Shown here piece by piece: positions 9,201-17,336 of a stretch of DNA of 64,000 bases. The stretch is from NCBI RefSeq assembly GCF_900143075.1, contig NZ_FRCY01000013.1:1-64000 (forward strand), read 5' to 3'. Source of the DNA: Cyclobacterium lianum. GTDB lineage: Bacteria > Bacteroidota > Bacteroidia > Cytophagales > Cyclobacteriaceae. The stretch's first letter is position 1. Every line of letters starts with the position of its first letter. Position numbers and translations under genes: made by a program. Under the pieces are notes generated by a model. The model searched no databases, had not been told where the DNA came from, and saw only the letters and a program-made list of their open reading frames with translations.

Positions 9201-11544
9201 CTACTTTGTATAGCTGAGGTATCAGCGCCCATTTCTGATCCAATGCCTTATTGAAAGTCAGTAGTAGGCTGTTGGCCGAGGGGACTTCTAACTCACTGAT
9301 ATTGATGTTGCGGGTATCCCAGACAAATTCCTTGCTCAACGAAATTCGCTCCCGCCCGTCTGGATCTCTCATGCCGGTAATTTCTAACTTGAGTTGTTGA
9401 TCAGGGGGGAAGTCTCTGTCAAACACCAAAAGAAAGGCATCTGCTTCTTCTTCAACGGGTAATATTTGTTCCGGGCGCAAGGCTTCAGGTCCCAGTTGGT
9501 AATTTTCGGGATCCAGCGTGCTGTTTGGCGCTAACGCGGTATTGAACGCAATCATCAGCATATTTGGAGAAGAGAAAAAGACACTGTCCACGACGTCCTC
9601 CCAATAGAAGGAGATGGTATCAGCAATGAAATAGTTGCCATACTGGTCCGCCAGGCTATCGGCGACCAACAGGTAGTCCTTGCCTAATTGGAGAGGGGTA
9701 TCCAGTTGCATCCGCAGCTTATTGAGCGCGGTTTTCTCTACACTGGCGACAAGGATTTTGGTGGAGTCATCCAGAAACCTGAAATTTTCCGGCTGAATGG
9801 TTGGTGACAACGCCTCATCAAATACCCACAAGATTTCGTCTTCATTGATCCCCCATATGCGCTCAGATTGGGGTGGCGTGACATCATATACGAAGGCAAT
9901 TTCCTCGGTAGAAAGATCGACGCCAAAGCAATCAAACATGCTACCCACTTGCAGTTGATAATGTTGGTTGGATTCCATTGCGCCTGGCAGCTCCAGTAGT
10001 AGCGTATTGTCTGTATAAGCCAGAACCTGTAATTTTTCACCCGAAAGGTAAAATTTCGGCATAGGACTAAGCGTCTCTGGTAAGGGCTTGGAAAAAGTCA
10101 GTTGGAGCTGATTGGCTGTAATTGGCCTTAGCCCGGTGATCTCAAAGGGACGACTATCTGCCAGCTCGCTGAAAATAGAATTTTGCTGTCCGGGTGTTCC
10201 CCCTTTTGAGTCGACGGAAGCATTCCAGTTGTAGGCATTGCTGCAGGCCTGAAAAGGGTTGATCCTTTCCAGCGCCCAGCCTCCCCGGGATTTTTCCGGA
10301 TCCCGGTAGTGGGCAACAGCATAAAAAAGGCTGTCAACCAGCATTCCAAAACCATCCCGGATAGTAATTGTACCAGAACTGTTGTTGAGATTCGGGAAAG
10401 CGTCTATGGCTGCAGTCTCGCCAAATTGCTCAAATAGCGTTTTATTGTCTGCCGAACAGAGGATAACATGGGAAAGCGGATCCATTGTTACTTCTTCGAC
10501 CCGCCGACCGTTCAGGGAAAAGTTCTTCAGCAAAAGCGGTTTTTCGGTACGGTTAAAAAGCTCAATGTACTCTGCACTGGATTGATCGGGTAATACTGGA
10601 TCTGGAGGAACCAGTCCTTTGGGATTGGGGTCAGCCATGACTTCATTGATGATGAGGCTGGCTTGAGGAGTCGGACTGGACAGCTCAAATACATACTTCC
10701 AATCTTCATACAGCTTCTCTTCCTTCAGTCCGGCTATCCGTTCAATTGTTAGTGTGTAGCGGTTGGCATAGAGGTAATCGTCAAACTCCAGTAGTAATTT
10801 ATCGGGTTCTACCAGATTGGTGCTCAGGGGAGTACCATACAGGTTGTCGAGAAAAATATTCCCGGTAGGGAGTTCGATTTCCTGATTGAAATGCAGCAGC
10901 AGGTAATTGCTTTCCCTCACTTCAACTTCATTTACCGCCAGCGCTAGAAGCTGAGTTTGCTGCTCCCTAATCGAGAAATCATCGATAAACAAACGGGCTG
11001 CCGTCCCGTTGCCAGCTCCATAGTTGACTTCCAGTCGTATCCATACCTGTTCCAGGTTTCGAAAAGGCTCCGGAATCACCGGGTAAAAAGGGGCATAAGG
11101 TGTGTCTGCATTTGGAAAGGTTGTGGCATCTCCAATGGGGATTCTTTCAGAAAACCCCAGCTCCGGATTTGCTGAAAGAGAGAGGAATAAGCTGACTGGC
11201 CTATCGCCCGACCCGTTTTTTCCGGTCCTGGCATAGAAGGAAATTATAGGGTTTTGTAACCCTGCAGTCGATGTTTTTATGTAAATTTGCGCATTGAAAC
11301 TGCCGGTGGACTGAATTCCCAGGGCATTGGACTGATTCAGTCCCTCTCCGGTGGCCTGAAAGACCCGGCTTGTGCCTGTACTAAGCTCGTTGGCGGACCA
11401 GCCAGGCAAAAATTCTTCAGGATGGTTGCTGATGGTAAAATTGCTTTCGAAATCCTGAACTAACAAGGTTTCGGTTTCAGGCGAATGCGCAAAACCTAGT
11501 ATGGCAAAAGCAATGAAACTCCATACAGAAAAGATGGCTTTCAC
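6280..11544 (-). CDS. Giant secreted protein with lamin-tail and Ig-like domains, type IX secretion-type C-terminus
   Basis: I take GTG at 11544 as the start because a clean signal peptide (V-K-A-I-F...ILGFAHS) begins there. The frame opens further upstream at 11634, but that would run to within 13 bases of asd. The mature protein is about 1730 residues. It has an N-terminal lectin-like beta region, then lamin-tail domains with 'LIINEVMADP' near residue 298, 'LVINEIMPAP' near 1214 and 'LLLNEVLFNP' near 1480. Between them are many SbsA/Big_5-like Ig repeats with the motif 'LLLxFxKALxxxxxLxPExYxL'. The last ~80 residues form a FlgD-like/sorting-type domain ('LRIFSPTGIPIRELC', 'WDGTNERGEKVNAGYYIV'), as in Bacteroidota type IX secretion cargo. 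The role is probably adhesion or surface architecture and is not known. Confidence 0.88.
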   Translation of the reverse strand: MKAIFSVWSFIAFAILGFAHSPETETLLVQDFESNFTISNHPEEFLPGWSANELSTGTSRVFQATGEGLNQSNALGIQSTGSFNAQIYIKTSTAGLQNPIISFYARTGKNGSGDRPVSLFLSLSANPELGFSERIPIGDATTFPNADTPYAPFYPVIPEPFRNLEQVWIRLEVNYGAGNGTAARLFIDDFSIREQQTQLLALAVNEVEVRESNYLLLHFNQEIELPTGNIFLDNLYGTPLSTNLVEPDKLLLEFDDYLYANRYTLTIERIAGLKEEKLYEDWKYVFELSSPTPQASLIINEVMADPNPKGLVPPDPVLPDQSSAEYIELFNRTEKPLLLKNFSLNGRRVEEVTMDPLSHVILCSADNKTLFEQFGETAAIDAFPNLNNSSGTITIRDGFGMLVDSLFYAVAHYRDPEKSRGGWALERINPFQACSNAYNWNASVDSKGGTPGQQNSIFSELADSRPFEITGLRPITANQLQLTFSKPLPETLSPMPKFYLSGEKLQVLAYTDNTLLLELPGAMESNQHYQLQVGSMFDCFGVDLSTEEIAFVYDVTPPQSERIWGINEDEILWVFDEALSPTIQPENFRFLDDSTKILVASVEKTALNKLRMQLDTPLQLGKDYLLVADSLADQYGNYFIADTISFYWEDVVDSVFFSSPNMLMIAFNTALAPNSTLDPENYQLGPEALRPEQILPVEEEADAFLLVFDRDFPPDQQLKLEITGMRDPDGRERISLSKEFVWDTRNINISELEVPSANSLLLTFNKALDQKWALIPQLYKVDGGVGHPSKLSMPHSSQVSLEFDSAWTTGSAYRLSVHQLRDLYGAEMSRSIHRDFTWDTLAPAIDTAFLRSPFVIELVWTKAIEKPDSVWVAASLAQEAYLSEDRLKLTIHSQNPLLDKQLRVMIPKVRAISGETASAISTTIGNEYMSVGAVEIWDEQHLMVTFTGYPDPATLLFPENYRISDTQAEHVLLMENTYQAKIRLAEPLQLNDSLSVFIQPILAKNGANGLPFQTRLLYIDGIYDLWVEHPQLVLINQLQPLDTANFWEGEFRLLEDERSVVSLLNKSQPNQIQLIIDEPLTSGSLWTLKIPPRNAANGSLMSGSLRQLEWDPFPPELQAVVPLPGNRLLLYFDKALNPVLALVPEFYAIEGISPGEVILENEGKEVLLTFESGWESGQEIVLEIHSLEDLDGHAITHQSMAFSYQPPEIPSFRELVINEIMPAPRSGNPLPESEYIEIYNPTDKSFHLGGMKVANSRSETSLPRETLAAGEYLILCPEGMKKAFAPFGQVLGLRHWPTILNGGDEMSLYNSQGDLVDRLIYDPSMPLGGEIAGNGFSLELINPFNPCQSPENYAPSSSERRGTPGAKNSAFDDSPDRQAPKLLSAIPREGNQLLLKFSKPAGVNNSTSEFQLRPAVHILDSYPDPTNQYQWVIVLESELQENQAYELRVISWRDCAGNAIATEANHAWIKIPVPAEEGDLLLNEVLFNPPAGAPKFVEVYNNSPKILNLKNWKLANKVDGETANRRVISGEDLIMDPFSYLVLTTDREKLATQYPTANRENFWEMSLPSFPIRSGSVVLLDPGELWEERLDYDESMHHGFLRDVKGISLERYSVMSPVNDPENWHSASAHVGHASPGFRNSQVFDDPSQDWGIHLSPEVFVPQATGEQPFTTISYKMERPGYQATLRIFSPTGIPIRELCQNEIWGSSGFYTWDGTNERGEKVNAGYYIVSCELFHPDGKVLQIRKTVVVGAKF

Positions 11545-11646
11545 TGAATGAATATAACTAAAAGTATATAAAATAAGTATTCTTAAATAAAAAATGTTTT
11601 TCTGATCACAAAGCAGGAAAACAGAACCGGTCAAAATTTAATCGAC

Positions 11647-12636
11647 ATGAAGTTAGCCGTAGTAGGAGCCACCGGACTGGTAGGCTCAGAGATTCTTGAG
11701 GTGCTGGAAGAGCACAATTTTCCTTTTGATGAATTGTTGTTGGTCGCCTCCGAGCGGTCGGCAGGGAAGAAAATTACTTTTAAGGGGAAGGAATATACGG
11801 TAATTGGCCTCAAGCAGGCCGTAGCAGAAAAACCGGACATTGCCATTTTTTCTGCGGGAGGCAATACTTCCAAAGAATGGGCTCCTTTGTTTGCTGAAGC
11901 CGGTACCATAGTGATTGACAACTCATCGGCCTGGAGAATGGACCCCAGTAAAAAATTGGTAGTTCCCGAAATCAATGGTAAAGTCCTTCGGATTGATGAC
12001 CGCATCATTGCCAATCCCAATTGTTCCACCATACAGATGGTACTGGCCCTGGCGCCTCTCAGGGAAAAATATGGGATCAAGCGGATAGTGGTATCTACCT
12101 ATCAGTCCGTAACCGGTACAGGTAAAGATGCCGTGGACCAGATGATGGCCGAAAGAAAGGGTGAGGAAGCCACTATGGTTTATCCCTATAAAATTGATTT
12201 GAATGTACTGCCGCATATAGACGTTTTTCAAGAGAATGGCTATACCAAGGAAGAGATGAAGATGATCAATGAGACCAAGAAAATCTTTGGTGACGACAGC
12301 ATTCAGGTGACCGCAACGGCGGTCCGGATTCCGGTCATGGGTGGGCATTCAGAGTCAGTCAACGTGGAGTTTCATAAGGATTTTGACCTGGATGAGGTAA
12401 AGCGTTTGTTGTCCAATACGCCAGGAGTGGTGCTGGAGGATGATCCGGCCAATAACGTGTACCCCATGCCGCTGAATGCGCACAAGAAGGATGAGGTATT
12501 TGTGGGTAGGTTGCGCAGGGACGATACCCAGCCCAATACGCTCAACATGTGGATTGTGGCGGACAACCTGAGGAAAGGTGCTGCTACCAATGCGGTGCAG
12601 ATTGCCGAATACCTGATGGAACACAGCATGGCCTAG
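11647..12636 (+). CDS. asd: Aspartate-semialdehyde dehydrogenase
   Basis: A 329-residue cytoplasmic enzyme that reduces L-aspartyl-4-phosphate to L-aspartate 4-semialdehyde with NADPH, on the route to lysine, threonine, methionine and diaminopimelate. The N-terminal Rossmann motif is 'VVGATGLVGSEILEVLEE'. The catalytic cysteine sits in 'NPNCSTIQMVLAL' at about residue 123, and the substrate-binding and catalytic histidine region is 'PVMGGHSESVNVEF'. Length and motifs fit the standard bacterial Asd. The next gene starts with the very next base after the stop, so the two are probably translated together. It is divergent from the giant surface-protein gene. Confidence 0.97.
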   Translation: MKLAVVGATGLVGSEILEVLEEHNFPFDELLLVASERSAGKKITFKGKEYTVIGLKQAVAEKPDIAIFSAGGNTSKEWAPLFAEAGTIVIDNSSAWRMDPSKKLVVPEINGKVLRIDDRIIANPNCSTIQMVLALAPLREKYGIKRIVVSTYQSVTGTGKDAVDQMMAERKGEEATMVYPYKIDLNVLPHIDVFQENGYTKEEMKMINETKKIFGDDSIQVTATAVRIPVMGGHSESVNVEFHKDFDLDEVKRLLSNTPGVVLEDDPANNVYPMPLNAHKKDEVFVGRLRRDDTQPNTLNMWIVADNLRKGAATNAVQIAEYLMEHSMA

Positions 12637-13824
12637 GTGGAGCTGGAAGCCACATATCATCCACGCCTGATGCAATTTGTGCAGGATCATTTCAATGAAG
12701 ATCCTGCACAATTGCTTTTGAGGCATAAGGAGATCCCGGGCCTGGACATCAAGGCTGCTGCCCGGCAGATTGCCATGCGGCAAAAATCCAGACAAAAACT
12801 GCCTTCCTGGTCGGCTAACCCTTCCCTGATTTTTCCACCGGCACTCTCTATGGAGCAATGCTCCTCAGAGGTTACGGCCCGGTATAAAAGCAGTTTGTTT
12901 CATGGAAATACCCTGGCTGACCTCACCGGTGGCTTTGGGGTGGATACTGTTTATCTGGGAGAAAACTTTACTCAGCTCACCTATATAGAGCAACAGGATG
13001 AATTGGTGGAACTGGCCAGGCATAACCTCCCCCAACTTTTGAATAACCGGCAATTGAGGATTATCCACCAGGATGGTATCGCTTTTCTCCAACAAACCAG
13101 GGAAAAATTTGACCTGCTCTTCGTGGATCCTGCGAGAAGAGGAAAAGGCAACCAAAAGTTGTACCGGCTACAGGACCTGGAACCGGATGTAGTGGAGAAT
13201 TGGACCTTGCTACAGAAGAAGTCGGCCAATATCCTGATCAAGGCCTCCCCCATGCTGGACATCAGCATGGCCAGCCGGGAATTGCCTGGTATCTCAGAAA
13301 TCCATGTATTAAGTGTAAAAAACGAGGTCAGGGAATTGTTGCTTGTGCACAATGGCTCGCATCAGCCCCTGAAAATTATGGCCGTGGAAATCAATGGTCA
13401 GGACCAAAGTGTTTTTTCTTTTTCCCCGGAAGAAGAGCTCAATGCAGCACCCGCATTTTCCTTTCCCCAAAAATACCTGGTCATTCCCTATGCCGGTATA
13501 TTGAAAGCAGGAGCATTTAAAAGTTTTGCGGTCAGGCAGGGATTGGCCAAACTACACCCTCACACCCATGTATACACCACCGATCAATTTCCGGAGGCCG
13601 TTCCGGGGAGGGTATTCGAGGTGTTGGAGGAAATCAAAGCGGACAGGAAATCAATAAAAAAGCTTTATCCGGAGGGGTTGGTCCATGTAATTTCACGAAA
13701 TCACCCCTTAAAGGCAGACGCATTCAAAAAGAAATTCCGGCTAAGAGATGGGGGAGATGAATTTTTGCTTGCAGTCAGGCTAATGAATGAAAAGACGGGG
13801 GTTTGGCGGTGCAGGCTGGTTTGA
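12637..13824 (+). CDS. Class I SAM-dependent methyltransferase, THUMP-like/PG_1098 type
   Basis: A 395-residue protein with a GTG start directly abutting the asd stop codon, consistent with coupled translation. A methyltransferase core lies at about residues 85-210. It has an AdoMet-binding glycine loop 'LADLTGGFGVDTVYLG', an acidic strand end 'LTYIEQQDELVELA', and motif IV as 'FVDPARRG' in place of DPPY/NPPY. The C-terminal ~160 residues resemble the ferredoxin-like/THUMP-like domain of the Bacteroidota family PG_1098, so an RNA substrate is likely. Neither the substrate nor the modified base is known. Confidence is good for the fold and moderate for the RNA role. Confidence 0.85.
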   Translation: MELEATYHPRLMQFVQDHFNEDPAQLLLRHKEIPGLDIKAAARQIAMRQKSRQKLPSWSANPSLIFPPALSMEQCSSEVTARYKSSLFHGNTLADLTGGFGVDTVYLGENFTQLTYIEQQDELVELARHNLPQLLNNRQLRIIHQDGIAFLQQTREKFDLLFVDPARRGKGNQKLYRLQDLEPDVVENWTLLQKKSANILIKASPMLDISMASRELPGISEIHVLSVKNEVRELLLVHNGSHQPLKIMAVEINGQDQSVFSFSPEEELNAAPAFSFPQKYLVIPYAGILKAGAFKSFAVRQGLAKLHPHTHVYTTDQFPEAVPGRVFEVLEEIKADRKSIKKLYPEGLVHVISRNHPLKADAFKKKFRLRDGGDEFLLAVRLMNEKTGVWRCRLV

Positions 13825-13905
13825 TGTGCTGATTTGCTGATGTGTGGATGTGCTGATTGTTGATGATGCAATGATTGGATGGTTTGATGATTTGATTTTG
13901 TGCAC
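13823..13905. repeat. Degenerate TGATGTGCTGATT low-complexity tract
   Basis: Directly after the methyltransferase stop the DNA reads as imperfect repeats of 'tgatgtgctgatttg', continuing to about 13905. Similar tracts follow genes in many Bacteroidota. It is non-coding. The remaining ~140 bases to the next gene are AT-rich and show no further structure. Confidence 0.6.
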
Positions 13906-14048
13906 AAAAACAGTCCTGCCTGCCAAGACAGTAAACTCCTATCTAAATTCATGAAAATCATTTTGAAAGTGGATGTTTTAAGCTTATCAGGATCATTTTT
14001 CGTAAAATACTTGAAATGATTAATTTTCCTTTTTAAATTAAAGGAGAT

Positions 14049-14282
14049 ATGATTAAAGAAATTAAAAAATATTACAAAGAGTTGAGAGATACTGATTTGA
14101 AGCGAATAAAAGTAACTTCAAGCGGTGATTTTTATATGACGAGTGAGGACCTTTTTAATGACAAGAAAGAATCGGCCAATCTGATCCAATCCCTGACTAA
14201 ATCTGTACAAGATTACAAAGAGAAGGCTATTCAAAAAAGGATTAGTGAGGAGTCCCGACCCCATTCCAAGGGAAATGCCTAG
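14049..14282 (+). CDS. Small hypothetical protein, 77 aa
   Basis: A lysine-rich, probably helical 77-residue soluble protein ('MIKEIKKYYKELRDTDLKRI') with no signal peptide and no recognised domain. A purine-rich 'aaggagat' lies 4-5 bases upstream of the ATG, a rare good Shine-Dalgarno match in this window that supports the start. Its stop overlaps the next gene's start, so the two are translationally coupled. Base composition is clearly more AT-rich than in the flanking housekeeping genes, suggesting recent acquisition. Function unknown. Confidence 0.6.
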   Translation: MIKEIKKYYKELRDTDLKRIKVTSSGDFYMTSEDLFNDKKESANLIQSLTKSVQDYKEKAIQKRISEESRPHSKGNA

Positions 14283-14967
14283 ATTTGATCTTTTATTGCT
14301 TCCTTTATTAGGTGGTTATTGGTTCTTGAATTTATTCTATTACACAAAATATTATCATCAACGAATTGAAAGACAAAGACTAATTTTTAATTCTTCTATT
14401 GTTGCTGTTTTTATTTCGGGTATTGGTTTTTTATTGGATTCAATTTTAGAGAAATATTTTTTTGGTATACGAGAATTTTTGGGTCATCTGATTCCGTTTG
14501 ATTGTAATGGTTTTAATCAATCCCTTTTAATTTTCGGGATATCACCTATTTTGGCATTCTTGCTGAATATAACGCTACCTAAAAGTTTTCTTTTTCAATT
14601 GATTTTGAAAAGTAGAGGGGATCAATTGGAAAGAATATTCTGGGAATCTTTAAAACAAAAAGAAGATAAAAATAAGCTGCTGATGGTAACAACCAACAAT
14701 AATAAGGTTTACGTTGGTTTTGTAAATAACATCCAAAAACCAATCGGAGACAACTATGTTGGAATTTTACCCTATTTTAGTGGGTATAGAGATAAAGACA
14801 CGCAAGAACTGGTTATTACAACCGATTATTTTTCAATTATTGATAAAATGGTTGAAGAGGGGAAGGAAAAAATGATTGATAGCAAAATTGGAGTTACATT
14901 ACATAAATCAAGCATTCTATTTGTTTCAAAATTTGATCAAGAGGTATTTGATAGATTCAATTCTTAA
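14275..14967 (+). CDS. Hypothetical membrane protein, 230 aa
   Basis: I place the start at ATG 14275, which overlaps the preceding stop by 8 bases and begins the hydrophobic N-terminus. About three membrane segments are visible: 'LLLLPLLGGYWFLNLFYY', 'SSIVAVFISGIGFLLDSI' and 'SLLIFGISPILAFLLNITL'. A C-terminal cytoplasmic domain from about residue 125 follows, with 'LLMVTTNNNKVYVGFV' and 'QELVITTDYFSIIDKM', a beta-rich pattern that could be a small SH3-like fold. The layout recalls membrane proteins of unknown function often found in accessory regions, but I do not recognise a family. AT-rich like its partner upstream. Confidence 0.7.
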   Translation: MPRFDLLLLPLLGGYWFLNLFYYTKYYHQRIERQRLIFNSSIVAVFISGIGFLLDSILEKYFFGIREFLGHLIPFDCNGFNQSLLIFGISPILAFLLNITLPKSFLFQLILKSRGDQLERIFWESLKQKEDKNKLLMVTTNNNKVYVGFVNNIQKPIGDNYVGILPYFSGYRDKDTQELVITTDYFSIIDKMVEEGKEKMIDSKIGVTLHKSSILFVSKFDQEVFDRFNS

Positions 14968-15111
14968 AAGCCCGGGGTTAAGTATTATTTAATGAATAGT
15001 TTGCTATCACCCAATTCAAGTTGGTAACGTGTTTAAAATATTCATTATCAAACGGTTTTAGTGTAGAAGCAATAATAGAAATTGGTTAATTGTCAATTCA
15101 AAACGCCTCAC

Positions 15112-15996
15112 ATGTTCGACATCATCGGCGACATTCACGGGTACAGTGATCAATTGCTGGTATTGCTCAGGAAGCTGGGGTACAGGATGGAAGGAGGGGC
15201 CTTTTGCCATCCGGCCAGGACCGTACTTTTTTTAGGAGACTATATCAATAAAGGACCAAAAATCAAAGCAACGCTGAAAATCGTAAAGGCCATGTCAGAC
15301 AAGGGTTCGGCCATCGCTTTGATGGGTAATCATGAGTTCAATGCCATTTGGGACCTGTTTCGACTCGAAGATGAAAGCCTGCCGGCAGACCATTCTTTCC
15401 AGTGGGAAGACAGCCTTTTGGCATTTGATAATAATTGGCAAGAATTCAAATACTACGTAGATTGGTTTAAAAACCTGCCTCTTTTTTATGAAAACGACTA
15501 TTTCCGTGCTGTTCATGCCTGTTGGGACTCTGGGCATATCGCTCTTTTAAGGGAAAAACTAGCTGGAAAAGCACTTACGGGAGAGTTGATCACAAAAACA
15601 CCTGAATGTAACAGGGCACTTGCAGAGACGCTCAATGGAAAGGAGTTGGCATTGCCCATAAATCTTTCTATTCAGGATGGAAACTTAGCAGAAGTAAGCA
15701 GGATCAGGTACAAATGGTGGGAGGATCCCGCGCAAATGAGCTATAAAGATTTCAGTGTTGACCCGGTGGATTTGCCCGACCTTGCTCTGGACCTGTCACT
15801 GATAAATGACAGGCAATATTATGGGGGAGGAGAAAAGCCTGTGTTTTTTGGCCATTATGGACGGGCCGGATTTTCTTCCATTATCCGGCATAATGTGTGT
15901 TGCCTGGATTTCGGAATGGCCAATGGAGGATACCTGGCAGCTTACCGAATGGATCAAAGTATGAATTTGTCCAATGGGAAGCTGGTGTATGTATGA
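15112..15996 (+). CDS. Metallophosphoesterase, PPP-type serine/threonine phosphatase-like
   Basis: ATG at 15112 gives a protein of 294 residues beginning 'MFDIIGDIHGYSDQLLVLL', with the catalytic GDIHG motif at residues 6-10 as usual for this family. The second motif is 'GDYINKGP' where the family has GDxxDRGP, so the Asp and Arg after the first GD are Asn and Lys. 'MGNHEFN' supplies the GNHE motif and 'FFGHYGRAG' the C-terminal GH histidine. Relatives hydrolyse phosphoproteins or diadenosine tetraphosphate; which applies here is unclear. The altered second motif should lower phosphate binding unless compensated. Monocistronic or followed closely by the next gene. Confidence 0.85.
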   Translation: MFDIIGDIHGYSDQLLVLLRKLGYRMEGGAFCHPARTVLFLGDYINKGPKIKATLKIVKAMSDKGSAIALMGNHEFNAIWDLFRLEDESLPADHSFQWEDSLLAFDNNWQEFKYYVDWFKNLPLFYENDYFRAVHACWDSGHIALLREKLAGKALTGELITKTPECNRALAETLNGKELALPINLSIQDGNLAEVSRIRYKWWEDPAQMSYKDFSVDPVDLPDLALDLSLINDRQYYGGGEKPVFFGHYGRAGFSSIIRHNVCCLDFGMANGGYLAAYRMDQSMNLSNGKLVYV

Positions 15997-16042
15997 AGGT
16001 TTTTTTTCTTTATCTTACCTGTGTGAACCAATAAACCTGAAA

Positions 16043-16975
16043 ATGAATCGAAGAAACTTCACCAGGAAAACCGCGATGGGTCTGGCCATGGCCGGAATAT
16101 CACCTTACCTTACAGCTTTTGGTGCTTCACAAGGAAGCGTCAGACTCGGAGGCCCCATATACCAAAACTACCAGTCTCCGGAAGACTGGGTAGCGGCCGT
16201 TCGAAATAAAAACTACAGGGCAGCCTACTGTCCGGTAAGTCTGGATGCCGGAAGCGATGAAGTCCGGGCTTTTGAAGCTGCGGCCAAAAAAGCAGATATC
16301 GTCATTGCGGAGGTCGGGGCCTGGAGCAACCCCATCAGCCCGGACAAGGACATGGCCCGGGAGGCCTTTGAAAAGTGTACCCGATCCCTGCAACTTGCAG
16401 AAAGCATTGGCGCCAACTGCTGTGTCAATATCAGCGGCTCAAAGAATACAGATCACTGGGCCGGACCACACAAGGATAACCTAACCTCCGACACCTTTGA
16501 CCAGATTGTAGAGGTTACCAGAAAAATCATCGATGAAGTGCAGCCCAAAAGGACTTACTTTGCACTGGAACCCATGCCCTGGGCTTTTCCGGACTCGGCA
16601 GACAGCTACCTGGACCTGATCCGGGCCATAGACAGAAAGGCCTTTGGCGTACACATGGATCCCATGAACCTGATCATCACGCCAAATCTATATTACGGCA
16701 ATGCAGCAATGATACAATCCTGTTTTAAAAAGCTCGGACCCCATATCCGGAGTTGCCATGCCAAGGACATACAAATAAGGGAAGATTATTACATGCCCCA
16801 GTTTACGGAAGTACGGCCAGGCCTCGGGGTATTGGATTATCAGGTGTTTCTTCAGGAGCTGAGCCAGCTTTCAGACATTCCCCTTATGATGGAGCACCTC
16901 AGCTCTGCCGAAGAATATGACCTGGCAGCAAGGTATATCCGTTTAGCGGGGCAGAAAATCGGAATTACGGTTTAA
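16043..16975 (+). CDS. Tat-exported sugar phosphate isomerase/epimerase-family TIM barrel
   Basis: ATG at 16043 yields 310 residues starting with a twin-arginine signal 'MNRRNFTRKTAMGLAMAG', so the folded protein is probably exported. The rest resembles the xylose isomerase-like TIM barrel family (AP_endonuc_2). Likely metal ligands are the Glu in 'YFALEPMPW', the Asp/His in 'GVHMDPMNLI', the His in 'IRSCHAKDIQI' and the Glu in 'PLMMEHLSS'. Such proteins interconvert sugars or cyclitols, but the substrate is unknown here. Tat export fits a metal cofactor loaded in the cytoplasm and also matches several other secreted enzymes in this window. Confidence 0.87.
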   Translation: MNRRNFTRKTAMGLAMAGISPYLTAFGASQGSVRLGGPIYQNYQSPEDWVAAVRNKNYRAAYCPVSLDAGSDEVRAFEAAAKKADIVIAEVGAWSNPISPDKDMAREAFEKCTRSLQLAESIGANCCVNISGSKNTDHWAGPHKDNLTSDTFDQIVEVTRKIIDEVQPKRTYFALEPMPWAFPDSADSYLDLIRAIDRKAFGVHMDPMNLIITPNLYYGNAAMIQSCFKKLGPHIRSCHAKDIQIREDYYMPQFTEVRPGLGVLDYQVFLQELSQLSDIPLMMEHLSSAEEYDLAARYIRLAGQKIGITV

Positions 16976-17040
16976 TCTTCCAGAATTTTCTATTCCCATT
17001 TAATGCAAAATACCTATCGTCATCCCGATTGCTGCGTTTT

Positions 17041-17235
17041 TTAAAAGGTTAATTCCCCTAATGACAGCAGACTCAGGAACAGCAGCAATGCAGGGACACC
17101 ATAATATTGCAAGACCATAAGGCGGTTGCAGCGCTGCATGAACCAGAGTACCAGTACGGGGCGAATAAACCCCAGTATCAGGCCAAGACCCGCCAGCAGG
17201 AATAAGATTTTCAGACTTGCGATAAGGATTTCCAT
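17041..17235 (-). CDS. Small hydrophobic membrane protein, 64 aa
   Basis: A frame starting at ATG 17235 encodes 64 residues with two probable membrane helices, 'ILIASLKILFLLAGLGLIL' and 'VPALLLFLSLLSLGEL', joined by a basic/aromatic loop 'RPVLVLWFMQRCNRLMVLQ'. The pattern of hydrophobic residues and the well-formed Arg/Trp/Tyr loop look like real protein rather than a shadow frame. It lies just beyond the infB terminator on the same strand. Function unknown; presence in related genomes would decide whether it is real. Confidence 0.5.
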   Translation of the reverse strand: MEILIASLKILFLLAGLGLILGFIRPVLVLWFMQRCNRLMVLQYYGVPALLLFLSLLSLGELTF

Positions 17236-17240
17236 AAGGC

Positions 17241-17269
17241 AAAAAAAGGACAGCCTGCAGCTGTCCTTT
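17241..17269 (-). terminator. Terminator of the rimP-nusA-infB operon
   Basis: AAAGGACAG (17245-17253) pairs with CTGTCCTTT (17261-17269) around a 7-base loop. On the minus strand the stem runs into TTTTTTT, so it is a good Rho-independent terminator for infB, 68 bases after its stop. Confidence 0.88.
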
Positions 17270-17336
17270 ATCAATAAATTAGCATAATCTTGACACCGGC
17301 AAAACCAGTACAGGCTCATCTGAAGTTTGGAATGCC

